DNA from: Forficula auricularia
Lineage: Eukaryota; Arthropoda; Insecta; Dermaptera; Forficulidae
Direction of reading: 5' to 3'
Length of the DNA: 64,000 nt
Assembly (NCBI GenBank): GCA_024734495.1
Contig: JALMQS010000225.1
Coordinates: 6,671,425-6,735,424, forward strand
Below are positions 52,901 through 64,000 of this stretch, piece after piece (position 1 is the stretch's first letter; the number at the start of each line of letters is the position of its first letter). The translations under genes and the position numbers were made by a program. A model generated the notes under the pieces. The model saw only the letters and a list, made by a program, of their open reading frames with translations. It did not search any database and was not told where the DNA came from.

Positions 52901-55900
52901 TAACTCTGCTTCGATTGTCCCCAACACAAACTTCAAAACGAGACTCATCACTCCAATGGACACTATTCCATTCATCACTCGTCCAATTAATATGACTTTT
53001 AGCCCATTTAAGCCAGTTTTTTCTTTTGTTTTAATGTCAAGAGTGGCTTTTCTTCGCCTAAAAAAATTAGTAAAATTACAAAAAAAAATTTGGAATAAGT
53101 TCCAATAAAATTACCTTGTAAGTTTTAAAACCTACCTTAAGGGCTTCTCTATGTCACGTGGATCTTGAAACACTTCGCCCCATAGCATCGCTCCAAAGAA
53201 CAGATAATTCACCATAGTGAATAGAACGCCTGTTTTTTCTAATAATCTTCTTCAATGCCCGTCTATCAGCATCTGATATTTTGTATTTCGACGCATACCG
53301 AGGTTTTGTAGCTACTGTACCCGTTGTTTTATAAACTCGAATAATATTTCTGACAGTAAACTTTGATAAATTAACTAGATCGCCAATTTCAGCGTTTGAT
53401 TTTCCCTTTTTAAATAAATTGATAATAATTGAGCGATTTTTTTCATCAACAACCTTTCCACGAGTCATTTTTACTAATAATAAACAAAACAAACTTTCTT
53501 TTGTTGGAAAAAGGCAAAGCCTACTTGATTATTTCACATATTCAAAGATTCTTAAAAAAAAAAAAAAAAAATAGTGAAAAGCAAAGAACTATTTTTTGTA
53601 TAAAAATATGTTTTTAACAATTAAAAAATAATTTTAAGTTAAATGTTACAATAAAATGTTTTAAATTGTTTAAAATGTTGTTCCAAATGATAATAAAAAT
53701 AAATATTTAAATTAAATTTACCGTGAATTAGCATAATTTTATTTAAAAAGAAAAATATTGGTGGGCCAATTGAGATGGGACGGGGCTCGTAGTCTACGAG
53801 CAACAATCCTTTGACGGATAGATAGACATGTTTCGACACTAATAGGGTTCCGGTTTAATTTTAGCACTTAAAAAAAAGTTCGATAATTTTTCCTCTCTAA
53901 AGATGTGTCGCTGTGTGAGTGTGTGTTTGTCATCGCCAGCAAAGTGGAGCTGGATTTTAATGGCTCCCACGAGAGAGAGAGAGAGAGTATGCTCAAGTAT
54001 ATTTTCATTTTTGTTCAAATGATGTCAGAGAAGAAGAGAGTTGAATAATGCAAGGATTAAACGTTCATTTCTGAGCTTGAAGAGAAAATCTCAAACATAA
54101 AACAATTATTTCCTTTAGATATGAGAGATAGGGTATGGTCAAGTAGTACAGTGGCGTATCTAGAAAATGTTCATAGTGGGGGGGGGGGGGAGTCAATCCA
54201 CAAAGTAAAATATTTAGTGGGAATTTTTTTTATTAAAACAAATAATCTAGTTAAATTGTGTTTTTACCCGGAAAGTTTTGGGGTAGTTGTAATTCCTTGG
54301 ACCCTTTTTTTATGTTTTTGGGTGTGTTTCGAATTTCGTATCTCTGAGACTTATGGTTGCGAAACACATGGGGGGTACTATACAAGTTAAATGCTTCAAA
54401 AGTCCAAGCTTGCATTTAAATAAATAAATAAATCTTTATTCCTCGACCTGCTTAGAGGCACAAGTCCTCGGTGGCTAGGTCCTCCAAACATCAATACAAT
54501 CTAGCTACAATACATTAACAAACATCAATACAAATTAATTACAACAATTTAACAAATAATAAACAAGTAAAAAAAAAAAAAGTAGAAATGTATGCTCATT
54601 AACAAATAACATGACCATAGATTTCCATCAAAAGACAAAAAGTAATTTAAAAATTCAGCCCAAAAACCCGATACCAGGAGCAAGCGGCACATTAGCCATC
54701 CCGACATTTGCCATAAGTTGTTAAGGAAACCTGGTCAAAACCTTAACAAGGATGGTATGACCTCTCTCTACCTCAGCTAATCTCTGCTTGTGAGAACTAA
54801 ATAAAAATTTTTACAATTCTAGGACTTTAGGACTTGACAAAATTTATAATTGATTTAATCATAGGAGGCAGAAGACTATAATCCCAAGTAGTAATAAATA
54901 GACAGACTTCCACAAATCAATGCCAGATCCTACAAATGAATGCAAACCTACATATTAATATCTGAATTAACTAACTTGTAGGAACCAGACTGTATTTAAA
55001 TTAATACCATTCTTCCCTATATCCTTATAATCTATATAACCATCTGAATCATCCTCATAAGAAAAATACCACCACTAGTTTCAACACCTATACTTCTAGT
55101 CCTAAGCCTGGATTGACTATCCCTTTTAACCATATTATCTAAAAAAAGAAAAAATATTTTAAAAATAAACAAAATATTTACCTTAGTAACGCAGAGATTT
55201 CCTTATTCCAGCCTAATTTCAAAACCAACCCTTCTCTTAGTGGAAAGAAGAGCTAACAAACCCCCTTCCCCAAAAGAGACAAAAAAAGAACTAATAAAAA
55301 CCTACCAAAAAGCTTAAAATTCGCTAGACAGCTTTTTGTTTACCCACCAGACTTAAAAGAGACACTAGTAGCTCAATTTATTATGACATGATAATAATTG
55401 CAAGCTCAGCTCCCTCAAATCAGTATATAAGATGTCTGGCGCAGCCAGAGAACTCAGAATGGTTCGAGGCCAGAATCGTTTGCACGCGGAATCTCTGCAG
55501 GATCAAATCCCTACCGAATCGTGTTATACTTTGACAGTGAATCTCTGCCCGAACAAGATGTGAGTAGTCGTCTCAGTTATTGGACCAACCTTAACGGTAA
55601 ACCCGTACATTTATCATCATATACTTCAGCAGATTCTCCTGGGTTAGTCTTACTATAATTTAGTTTGACCCGCAACTGATTTGATTTTAGGGACTTTAGC
55701 TCCACAACTTTCGGTTCATAAATGCAAATTTTGATTGAATGCATTTTTTGAAAGTGTGCCGAATCTGGAAAAAAGTTTTAAATTTTTATTAAAATACTAA
55801 AAAAAAACACTTCCTCTAGTTTTTTTTAGACCCATCAAACCCCCCATTATATTTATAATACTCCTTTTTTTCTATACTTGTACCATAACAGGGTGTGGTC

Positions 55901-58900
55901 AAGTATTGTAATCGTGCATGAAAAAAGTGTATTTTTCCTTCTTTTTTCGAAATATCTCAAAAACGGCTGAAACTATTTTGATTAAAAAAATTGAGCTAAA
56001 CCATGGTATTTCGCTCTACAAAAAAGATCTAACAAGTGAACATCGAAAAAATTATTATATATTTTTTGAGATAATAATAATTGTTTTGTCAAAATCAAAA
56101 ATGTCTGTTAGTCTGGTTGTTTGTGTGTTACAAAATTTTTGTGGACGAGCTAGATCAAAAACTAGTTTGAATATCGAAACCAAATTTCACACGTAGTTTT
56201 GGTGCATTTAGATTAAGAGCTGATTAGATTTTGGTTTAAAAATGCAAAAAATGCAAAGACTAACCCCCAAAAAGGGTGTAGGGTCAAAAAATGAAAATCT
56301 TGATCATTTACCAAACTCAACCAAATTTTGTATACATAATCACTGGGCCCTCAGGAGTCTAAAAATGCAAAAACTAACTCCCCCTTACATGAATATAAAT
56401 AATTTTATTAGAGATTATTAAATATAAGAAGGGGCCAGGTTGTATGGTAAAGTCAAGTGGCCACATCAGAACACGTCAGCTTTTTTTTCTTTATTATCAA
56501 ATCAATCTCTTTTGACTAGGAACTTAAGAGTAGAAATAGCGGCCGGAAAACGTTAAATTTTTCATTTCATATGAAATTTCACTGTTTTTTTTTTTGATCA
56601 AATAGAAGAATAAAATGTTATAGCCCCCCCCCCCCCTCTCTCTCTCTGTCTTTGGAGGCTTGAAGATAGAGGCCTCGCTCTTTCTCTCTTTGGTTTTGTT
56701 CTCCATTCTTTGTGATAAGCAAACAGTTTGTCTTTTTCCTACTCGATCAAACACAATGTCTTAAATGATAAGAAATCGAGCGGAAAATTAGACTCAATAA
56801 ATAAAAAAATAAAAATAAAAATAAATAAATATAAAAAAGAAAATCCGAGACGAGAGAAATAGGGGATGTCTAATCAATCAATCATTTGAGAAACACAACA
56901 AAAATGAAAAATGTTGCTTTCCTTTTACTTTGAGAAAAATCGTCAATCAATAAATAAATTATTGAAGGGGGTGGGGGGTTATATTGAACCATTTTCTCCG
57001 GATCTTTTTTTTTTATTAAAATTATTTTCAAGAGCCCACTTCAACGTCAAAGTTTGTTTTTTTTCTAATCAGCAAAAACTAATATATTAGAAATAACATA
57101 ATAGCCCAAGAGCCCACGACGACCAGACCTTCGTTATTTTATAAAAGCTGAAAGTTTTTCTGAGCATGTCCCCTATACAGGTAAGAACGACCAGCGACTA
57201 TTGAGTTTGGGTTGTGGTTACTTTGGCAGGTAACAGGTAATAAAGGTGTATAAAATAGTACTTTAAATTCGTTAAAGTATAAAGCTCAATTTTTTTATAT
57301 TTTCTTCGGGATAACTTTAGAAATCTCGTCATCCATTGCCGGACACTTATGACAGTTGCTACCCCCGCCAGACACCCCTAAACTTTAATAAATTATAATT
57401 ATACTTTCGTTATAATATAAAAGATAAATTTTATATATGTTACTTGGCGACCTATAAAAAAATGTTACCTCAATAGGCGGACAGTTTTAATGGTTTTTAC
57501 ATCTTGCCAGACACATTGAAAGTCCGCTGTAGGTGCGAGCGCGAGTGCTTAGTCGATTGCGATCTTTTAAAATATCCAATAAAAAATAATTTAATTACGT
57601 TCATAGCCATGTTATATAAAGTAAAAAATGTTATTTTAATATTATAAAATACAAAAAAAAGTATTATTACATGAAAAAATAAACTGCAACGGATCGTTGC
57701 TAAACTTTATCCAAATTCATTTGAAATATTAATATGTTTATTCCTTTATTATTAATCAGATATCACTTGCAATTTGCAGTTCATGTTGACTTTAATTCAA
57801 AAATAATTATCGATTCTCATTTAACAGTCGAGGAATAATCATTCTACATTCGATTTTTGACATTTCGGTTATTATTGATAACCATTGGTGAAGACATGGA
57901 GGAATCGACTTAAAATCAAAAATAACCATCGATTATTATCTAATACTAGAGAAATAATCTTATTGCATTGCATTTTTGATGTTTTGACTATTAATGGCAA
58001 CCTCTACTGAAAACGTGGAAGAATCCAATCAAAAGACTAAATTCTTTTTGTTAAACAACTCAAGCTTGAGTAAGCCTTTTAACTCACAACAAGGAAATTT
58101 TAGAGGGCAGAAAATAAACAAACAAAAGCTTGAGTTGTTTAACAAAAAAGAATTTAGTCTTTTTGATTTTAAGTCGATTCTTCCACGTTTTCAGTAGAGG
58201 AGGTTTTCGGAACGACGGAAACATACCGACAGACATACAGACAGACAGGAATTTTGTTGAGGGTGTTTTCGTTCATAACTTTGCTTGAAATGCGTGCAAC
58301 CAAAATTTGGCGTGATTTGGAGCAATGTACAGACAAAACCTTTATTTTATATATATAAAGATAAGAGTAAATAAATATTATATTTAATATTGATTTACTA
58401 TGAGTTAAGGATACTAGGTCACTTATTTCACATTAAAATTAAAAAATATAAAGAAATAATTTTTTTTTTCAATATATATATATTTCGGGCTATCAACCCA
58501 TCTTCAGGAAGTACAGAAAGTAACTTAATGTGAAATAAGTGACCTAGTATCCTTAACTCATAGTAAATCAATATTAAATATAATATTTATTTACTCTTAT
58601 CTTTATTAAAGATGTTTCACCTTGCACCAACACCACAATCTCTACTAATTATTTATATATATATAGACTATTAGAATAAATTAAAATTTCTTTAAAAGTA
58701 AAATTTTGCATGCAAGGTATTATCATAAGTCACTATTAATAACATCACTAAAAAGAGAAAATAAAAAAATAACTTTTATAAAAAAAACCTATTTCAAAAA
58801 ATTAAATGCAACAAATAAAATAATAAGAACTCAAAAATCAAATAAAATGCACTAAAAGGTATAAAATAATAATCTTATTTAGTCAAAACTAAACGATGAA

Positions 58901-61900
58901 ATTGTTACATGAAATCACTTTTTGAAGTCGGTGTCAAACTATATAAGCGAGCTTACGCGATGTTGTCTTCATTACCCGCCAAACGTACTTAGTCGATCCG
59001 CCGAGTGCGATTCATAAAATGTATATGTTTGACACCGACTTCAAAAAGTGATTTCATGTAACAATTTCATCGTTTAGTTGTGACTAAACTATTTTATACC
59101 TTTTAGTGCATTTTATTTGATTTTTGAGTTCTTATTATTTTATTTGTTGCATTTAATTTTTTTGAAGTCGGTTTTATTTTTTTTATAAAAATTATTTTTT
59201 ATAATATATATAGTAGGTAGGTATACTATATAATCATCGTTTGTACTCTGGCTTTATGACTAGAATATCAAAATAAAGAAAAAATTCGGGTCTTTGAGGT
59301 TTTTTTTTTAAAAAGCAAATAATTTCTATGAGTGTTTTTTTTTCTTTCATGGTCGTTTCCACTGTATAATACAGAGACAGTAAGAAATCATTTCTCTAAG
59401 CAAATCTTTTCAGGCAAGTTGAATTGGACTGGCTGGCTGGCCGGGTGGTGGCTGGTCGCAGAGGAGAGGATATAATTTACAAGAAGTCACCGGTGGTGGT
59501 ACCCATGCCCCATGCCCACCCTGCCAAGACATTTTGTTGGTGTTGGAATCCAACCGTTTCCGGATTCGGAACGCTTCCGGTCTACAATGAAACAGTGATT
59601 TAAGACTCTCCACCATCCTATAGATATATGGTAGCAAAAGAGGCAGGGGTAATGGCGGATTCAAAGAGGTGGAGGACTCTAGGACAATTGCCTCTCTCCA
59701 ACTAAGCGTTGTTTTAAGCAGAAATCAATGAGGTTATCCTCTGCTTGATGCAAAAAACATGTAGGTACATTTATTTAATTAATAAATCTATATAGAGTAG
59801 ATAAAATTAAGGTTTTGTCTGTACATTGCTCCAAATCACGCCAAATTTTGGTTGCACACCTTTCATGCAAAGATATTCTGTATGTCTGTATGTTTGCGTG
59901 GTTTCCGCGAAAAGTTGCTCACGATTCACTTAAAAAATCGTAAAAATCTCCCAAAATGATCGCAAATATTGATTATTTAAACGAAGTTCTTATAGTACAA
60001 AATAAATAATTTCAAAGGAACTTCGTTTAAATAATCAATATTTGCGATCATTTTGGGAGATTTTTTGAACATCGTCAATAAGCTGTTTATAAGTTACTTA
60101 TAAATAGTCAACAAACTGTCATAAACTTTCCATGGTTAGTTAAAATTAAATTCATTAAAAAGTAATTTTTCACGAAAAAGCGCCTTTATTAAGAAAACTT
60201 GATGTTTTAGTAGGTATATAGGGATATGATATACCGTCTTAAAGCATTTTTCTTCGTCTTTCAATTTATTGAGTAATATACGGGGGTCTCATTTGAAAAA
60301 ACGAACTTTTGACCCCTTTTATGAATAACGGAAATAATAGTAATCTTAGCACACCCTGTATAATATTGAGTCGATTTTTCGGCGTAAATTAAATACTTCG
60401 GGTATGTCTAAACTACCATCAAAATATCAATTGTTCATGAATTGAGAGCACTAATTTAATTAAGATTAATTAGGGCCATGTTTTGAACCATATTTAACAT
60501 ATATTATTTTTTATCTCGAAAACCAATAGAGATAGGTATAGGACAATATTAACAAAAAAGTATTTTAATAAAAGGGCGGTTCTAAAAACGTGTTAATATA
60601 CGGGGTGTTCCATTTAAAAAAAAATTGCTACTACTTTGGAAGCCGAAACGTCGCAACACTGAAAATATTTTAGATCGATAGAACAGGTAAGAAAATGTAA
60701 GGGGCTAAATTTTCAGAAAAATCCTGCGTTCCGTTTTCCATAAACGTCTAACGTCCCATCGACCGTATACAAAAGCGTCTATCTCAAAAACATGTTGATT
60801 AAACAAACATTGTTATCATTTTTCAGGACAAGAAAACGATTTAACCAAGAGGTCTCAACTTTAGGTAAATATAAATAGAAGAAAATAAAATTAAAACGGA
60901 ATAGAAAGAAAAAAATAATTTTTTTCTTTAATTTATCATTTGATTATTTATTAGAATTATATTTCCGAGTGGTTTCGGTTTTGCTTTGCTGTCTATATCA
61001 AGGTTGGCGAAACTTCAAAGGTAAATAAGAAATCTATAGCATTAAAAGTTCTTCTGAAATTATAAAAGAAAAATCAATTTACCATATGTTCGTTCCTTTT
61101 CAACTAAACAATTTATCATTTAATGAATATTTATCAAAAGAGAGAAAAAATTTAATTAAATATAAAAATTAAAAAATTATCAATCAAACTAGGGGTGGGG
61201 GTGAGAGGGGTAAGGAGAACAAAAATACCCAGAGCAGCAAATTACAGAGGTGGGAAAAATTAGGCAGAAAGAGAAAAATGAAAATCAATAAAAAAAGAAT
61301 AAACAGTTAAAAATTAAAAAATTAAAATAAAACCGACTTCAAAAAATTAAATGCAACAAATAAAATAATAAGAACTCAAAAATCAAATAAAATACACTAA
61401 AAGGTATAAAATAATTATCTAATTTAGTTACAACTAAACGATTCCATGAAATCACTTTTTGAAGTCGGTGCTAAAAATATACATTTTATGAATCTTACTT
61501 AGTACGTTTCGCGGTTAAGCTCGCTTAAATAGTTTGTTTAGCACCGACTTCAAAAAGTGATTTCATATAAATATTTCGTCGTTTAGTTGTAACTAAATTA
61601 GATAATTATTTTATACCTTTTAGTGCATTTTATTTGATTTTTGAGTTCTTATTATTTTATTTGTTGCATTTAATTTTTTTGAAGTCTGTTTTATTTATTT
61701 TTTTATAAATATCATTTTCATTTTTCTCTTTTTACTGATGTTATTAATAGTGACTAAAAATATAATACCTTGCATGAGTCTCGTAAGAGGAAGCGTCGGG
61801 CGAATGAATCAGAAAATGATAACAAAATTCAATTCATAAATATAGAAATTCTCTCGAAACGTTTGCAGGTTTTAAATGAATGTTTTAAGATTTGTTTTTA

Positions 61901-64000
61901 TAAAAGATTTTATTTATTATAATTTCAATTATTTGCTCATAAATAAATAAATAGGTATTTTGACTATCTTGGAGCTATGCTGATCCAAACGCAGAAAGAA
62001 TCATTAAAATCAGTTCATAAACAAAGAAGTTATGCCTGAACAAACATAACAAAAAAAGGTCAAATACCAATGAAAACGAGACCGATTACAATACTTTACC
62101 CATGCTACGCTATAGATAAAGTAAAAAAAGGGTCCAATCGGAAACTACACTGAACCCAATGCAAAAAAAATCATCAAGATCGGTTCACAGTTGGCGAAGA
62201 TATCAGGTAATATAGACACAAAAAAAATCAGTCGAATTGATAACCTCCTCCTTTTTTGAAGTCGGTTAAAAAACAGTAGAAAATTACAAAATTATTCTTG
62301 TTTGAATTTGGTTTAAATATCAATAATAATAATTGCTAAGTAATGGAAAGACATCCCAAGGATAGTGAAAAAAAAATTCTCGAATAAAGTAGATTTATTG
62401 GATTTTCATTTTTTTAAACAAAAGTTGTCAGAAATCACATCCCCTACAACTTTGCTCATAATAAAATTTGCCGTAGAGTTAATAGTTTAGGAGTTATTTA
62501 ATAATTTTCATTCAATCCCCCTCTACGTTCAAAATATAAAAACTTTATATAGCTAAAAAGGTAACTTAGAAGACATCTGATGTAAATATGAAATTTCATA
62601 ATAATCCCTTCAGCCGTTTTTACGTGAATCGTGAGCAACTTTTCGCGGAAACCACGGAAACATACAGACATACAGACAGGACAAAACCTTAATTTTATAT
62701 ATATATATATAAGATAGATAAAGTTAAAAACTACGGCGTCTTCTCTCAGTTTATACTATATGTAAGCTGAGAATCCCGCATTCGGCGGGCACCTTGTTGG
62801 CCAGGGGCTACGGCCCCTGAACTCCACAGTTGTTTTGAAATAATAATTTAAATTTCCTTCTTCTTCAAGTGCAAACTCGATTCTGAGCGTCGGCGATTAC
62901 TATGAAGAGTAGGTATAATCTCCATTGTAATTTTCCTGGGGAAATTTTTCACAGGGGGTGGTTTCCCAATGCCTTCCCCTGAAGAAATCATATTATAGCC
63001 GGTCAATATTTCCAGAAAGTAAATTTCCTAATTTTAATACATTTTATATATCATTACCTATTAATGGGTTTTAAAATTAAAAAAATCTCGGAGTCGTCGC
63101 GCCTCGCGCAAGCCGATTATAATAAGTATAAATATAGGGGCAAAGAGAGAGAGAGAGATGGAAAAGAGTTTAACACAAATTACTGTTTAATTTAATCTTT
63201 TCATGTTTCTTTATTCTCTTTTCATGAACAAAATACAATGACAACAAAAGGATTAGAATTTTGAACAAATGGAAATTTTTCATCAATCCCTTCCTACTTT
63301 TTAATATTTTTTTTTTTTTATTGTTTTTTGTTCAGCTTTTCCTATAGAATAAATTTAATTAAATTGACATTTTCATTATTATTTTTTTTTTTTTTAGAAT
63401 AAGTAAAAAAATAAATAAATAAAAACTGACCCAAGTGATGGTTTGGAAGTAAAATGTTAAATAAGAAAGTAGAGAGGGGGTGAGCGAGAGTTGAAAAAAC
63501 TTTATCGAAAATGTAATTAAAACTTGTGAATTATTTGGAACAGAGAAAGCTAGTTCTTATTTTTACTTTACCAAACAGGGTATGGTCAAGTATTGTAATC
63601 GTGCATGAAAAAAGTGGTTTTTTTCCTTATTTTTTTCGAAATATCTCAAAAACGGTTGAAACTATTTAGATTAAAAAATTGAGCGAAATCATGGGATTTC
63701 GCTCTACAAAAAAGCTCAAATAAGTAAACATCGAAAAAATTATATTTTTCGAGATAATAATTGTTTTGTCAAAAAGACTGTTAGTTAATCTGTTAGTCTG
63801 GTTGTCTGTTAGTTAGTTAGTCTGTGCATTACCAAATTTTTGTGGACGAGCTAGCTCAAAAACTAGTGTGAATATCAAAACCAAATTTCACACGTAGTTT
63901 TGGCCCATTGAGATTAAGAGCTGATTAGATTTTGGTGCATATCGACCCAAAATTAAGGGGGGTGGAGGGAGGATAAAAATTACAAATCTAGGCCGTTTGA

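Overview
This window looks like gene-poor nuclear DNA from a eukaryote with a large, transposon-filled, AT-rich genome. The repeat mixture (Tc1/mariner, several hAT families, Helitron, a PIF/Harbinger MITE, LINEs, two tRNA-derived SINEs and ribozyme-bearing retroelement ends) points to an arthropod. A hemipteran-like insect is my best guess, at low confidence. I found no complete host gene, no rRNA, no intact tRNA and no CRISPR array. Nearly every protein-like reading frame I recognise is a decayed transposase, helicase or reverse transcriptase.

Layout. 0-8.6 kb: a SINE with perfect target duplications (628-924), a 119-bp tandem array (3.1-3.45 kb), a second SINE with a GAT tail (3.94-4.2 kb), an inverted-repeat element with the best hammerhead-ribozyme candidate (4.51-5.08 kb) and a foldback element (6.6-7.05 kb). 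8.6-21 kb: a Helitron with textbook ends (8645-9478), a second foldback split by a LINE fragment, a Helitron helicase relic, a dead Tc1 element (13.5-14.6 kb) beside an 837-bp MITE, a hAT element with transposase remnant (16.4-17.6 kb), a hAT MITE (18.4-18.7 kb), a perfect 68-bp inverted repeat (19.2 kb) and a 598-bp MITE. 21-30 kb: an internally deleted DUF4817-type transposon, ribozyme-like retroelement tails, a 119-bp satellite and a dead mariner. 30-38 kb: three classes of MITE, including a Harbinger MITE nested in a hAT element with perfect duplications, plus LINE ends and a Helitron-like element. 38-50 kb: a large inverted-dimer element carrying two hammerhead-like motifs and a 14-bp target duplication (39.65-40.62 kb), MITE copies, and a LINE interrupted by a MITE. 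50-64 kb: another inverted dimer, a Helitron copy, a Tc1-like transposon with long TIRs and an apparent 57-bp intron (52.2-53.8 kb), satellite and Helitron pieces, and a pair of composite foldbacks built from short TIR-bounded units (58.7-62.3 kb).

The most interesting signal is a dispersed structural motif, CUGANGA + one extra nucleotide + a short stem + GAAA(C GU C). It sits in or beside long inverted repeats. Stem II has a different sequence in each copy but stays self-complementary, and in the best copies stem I also pairs. This fits the hammerhead ribozymes known from Penelope-like elements and animal retrozymes, with a consistent extra residue before helix II. Nested insertions let several events be ordered in time directly from the sequence.
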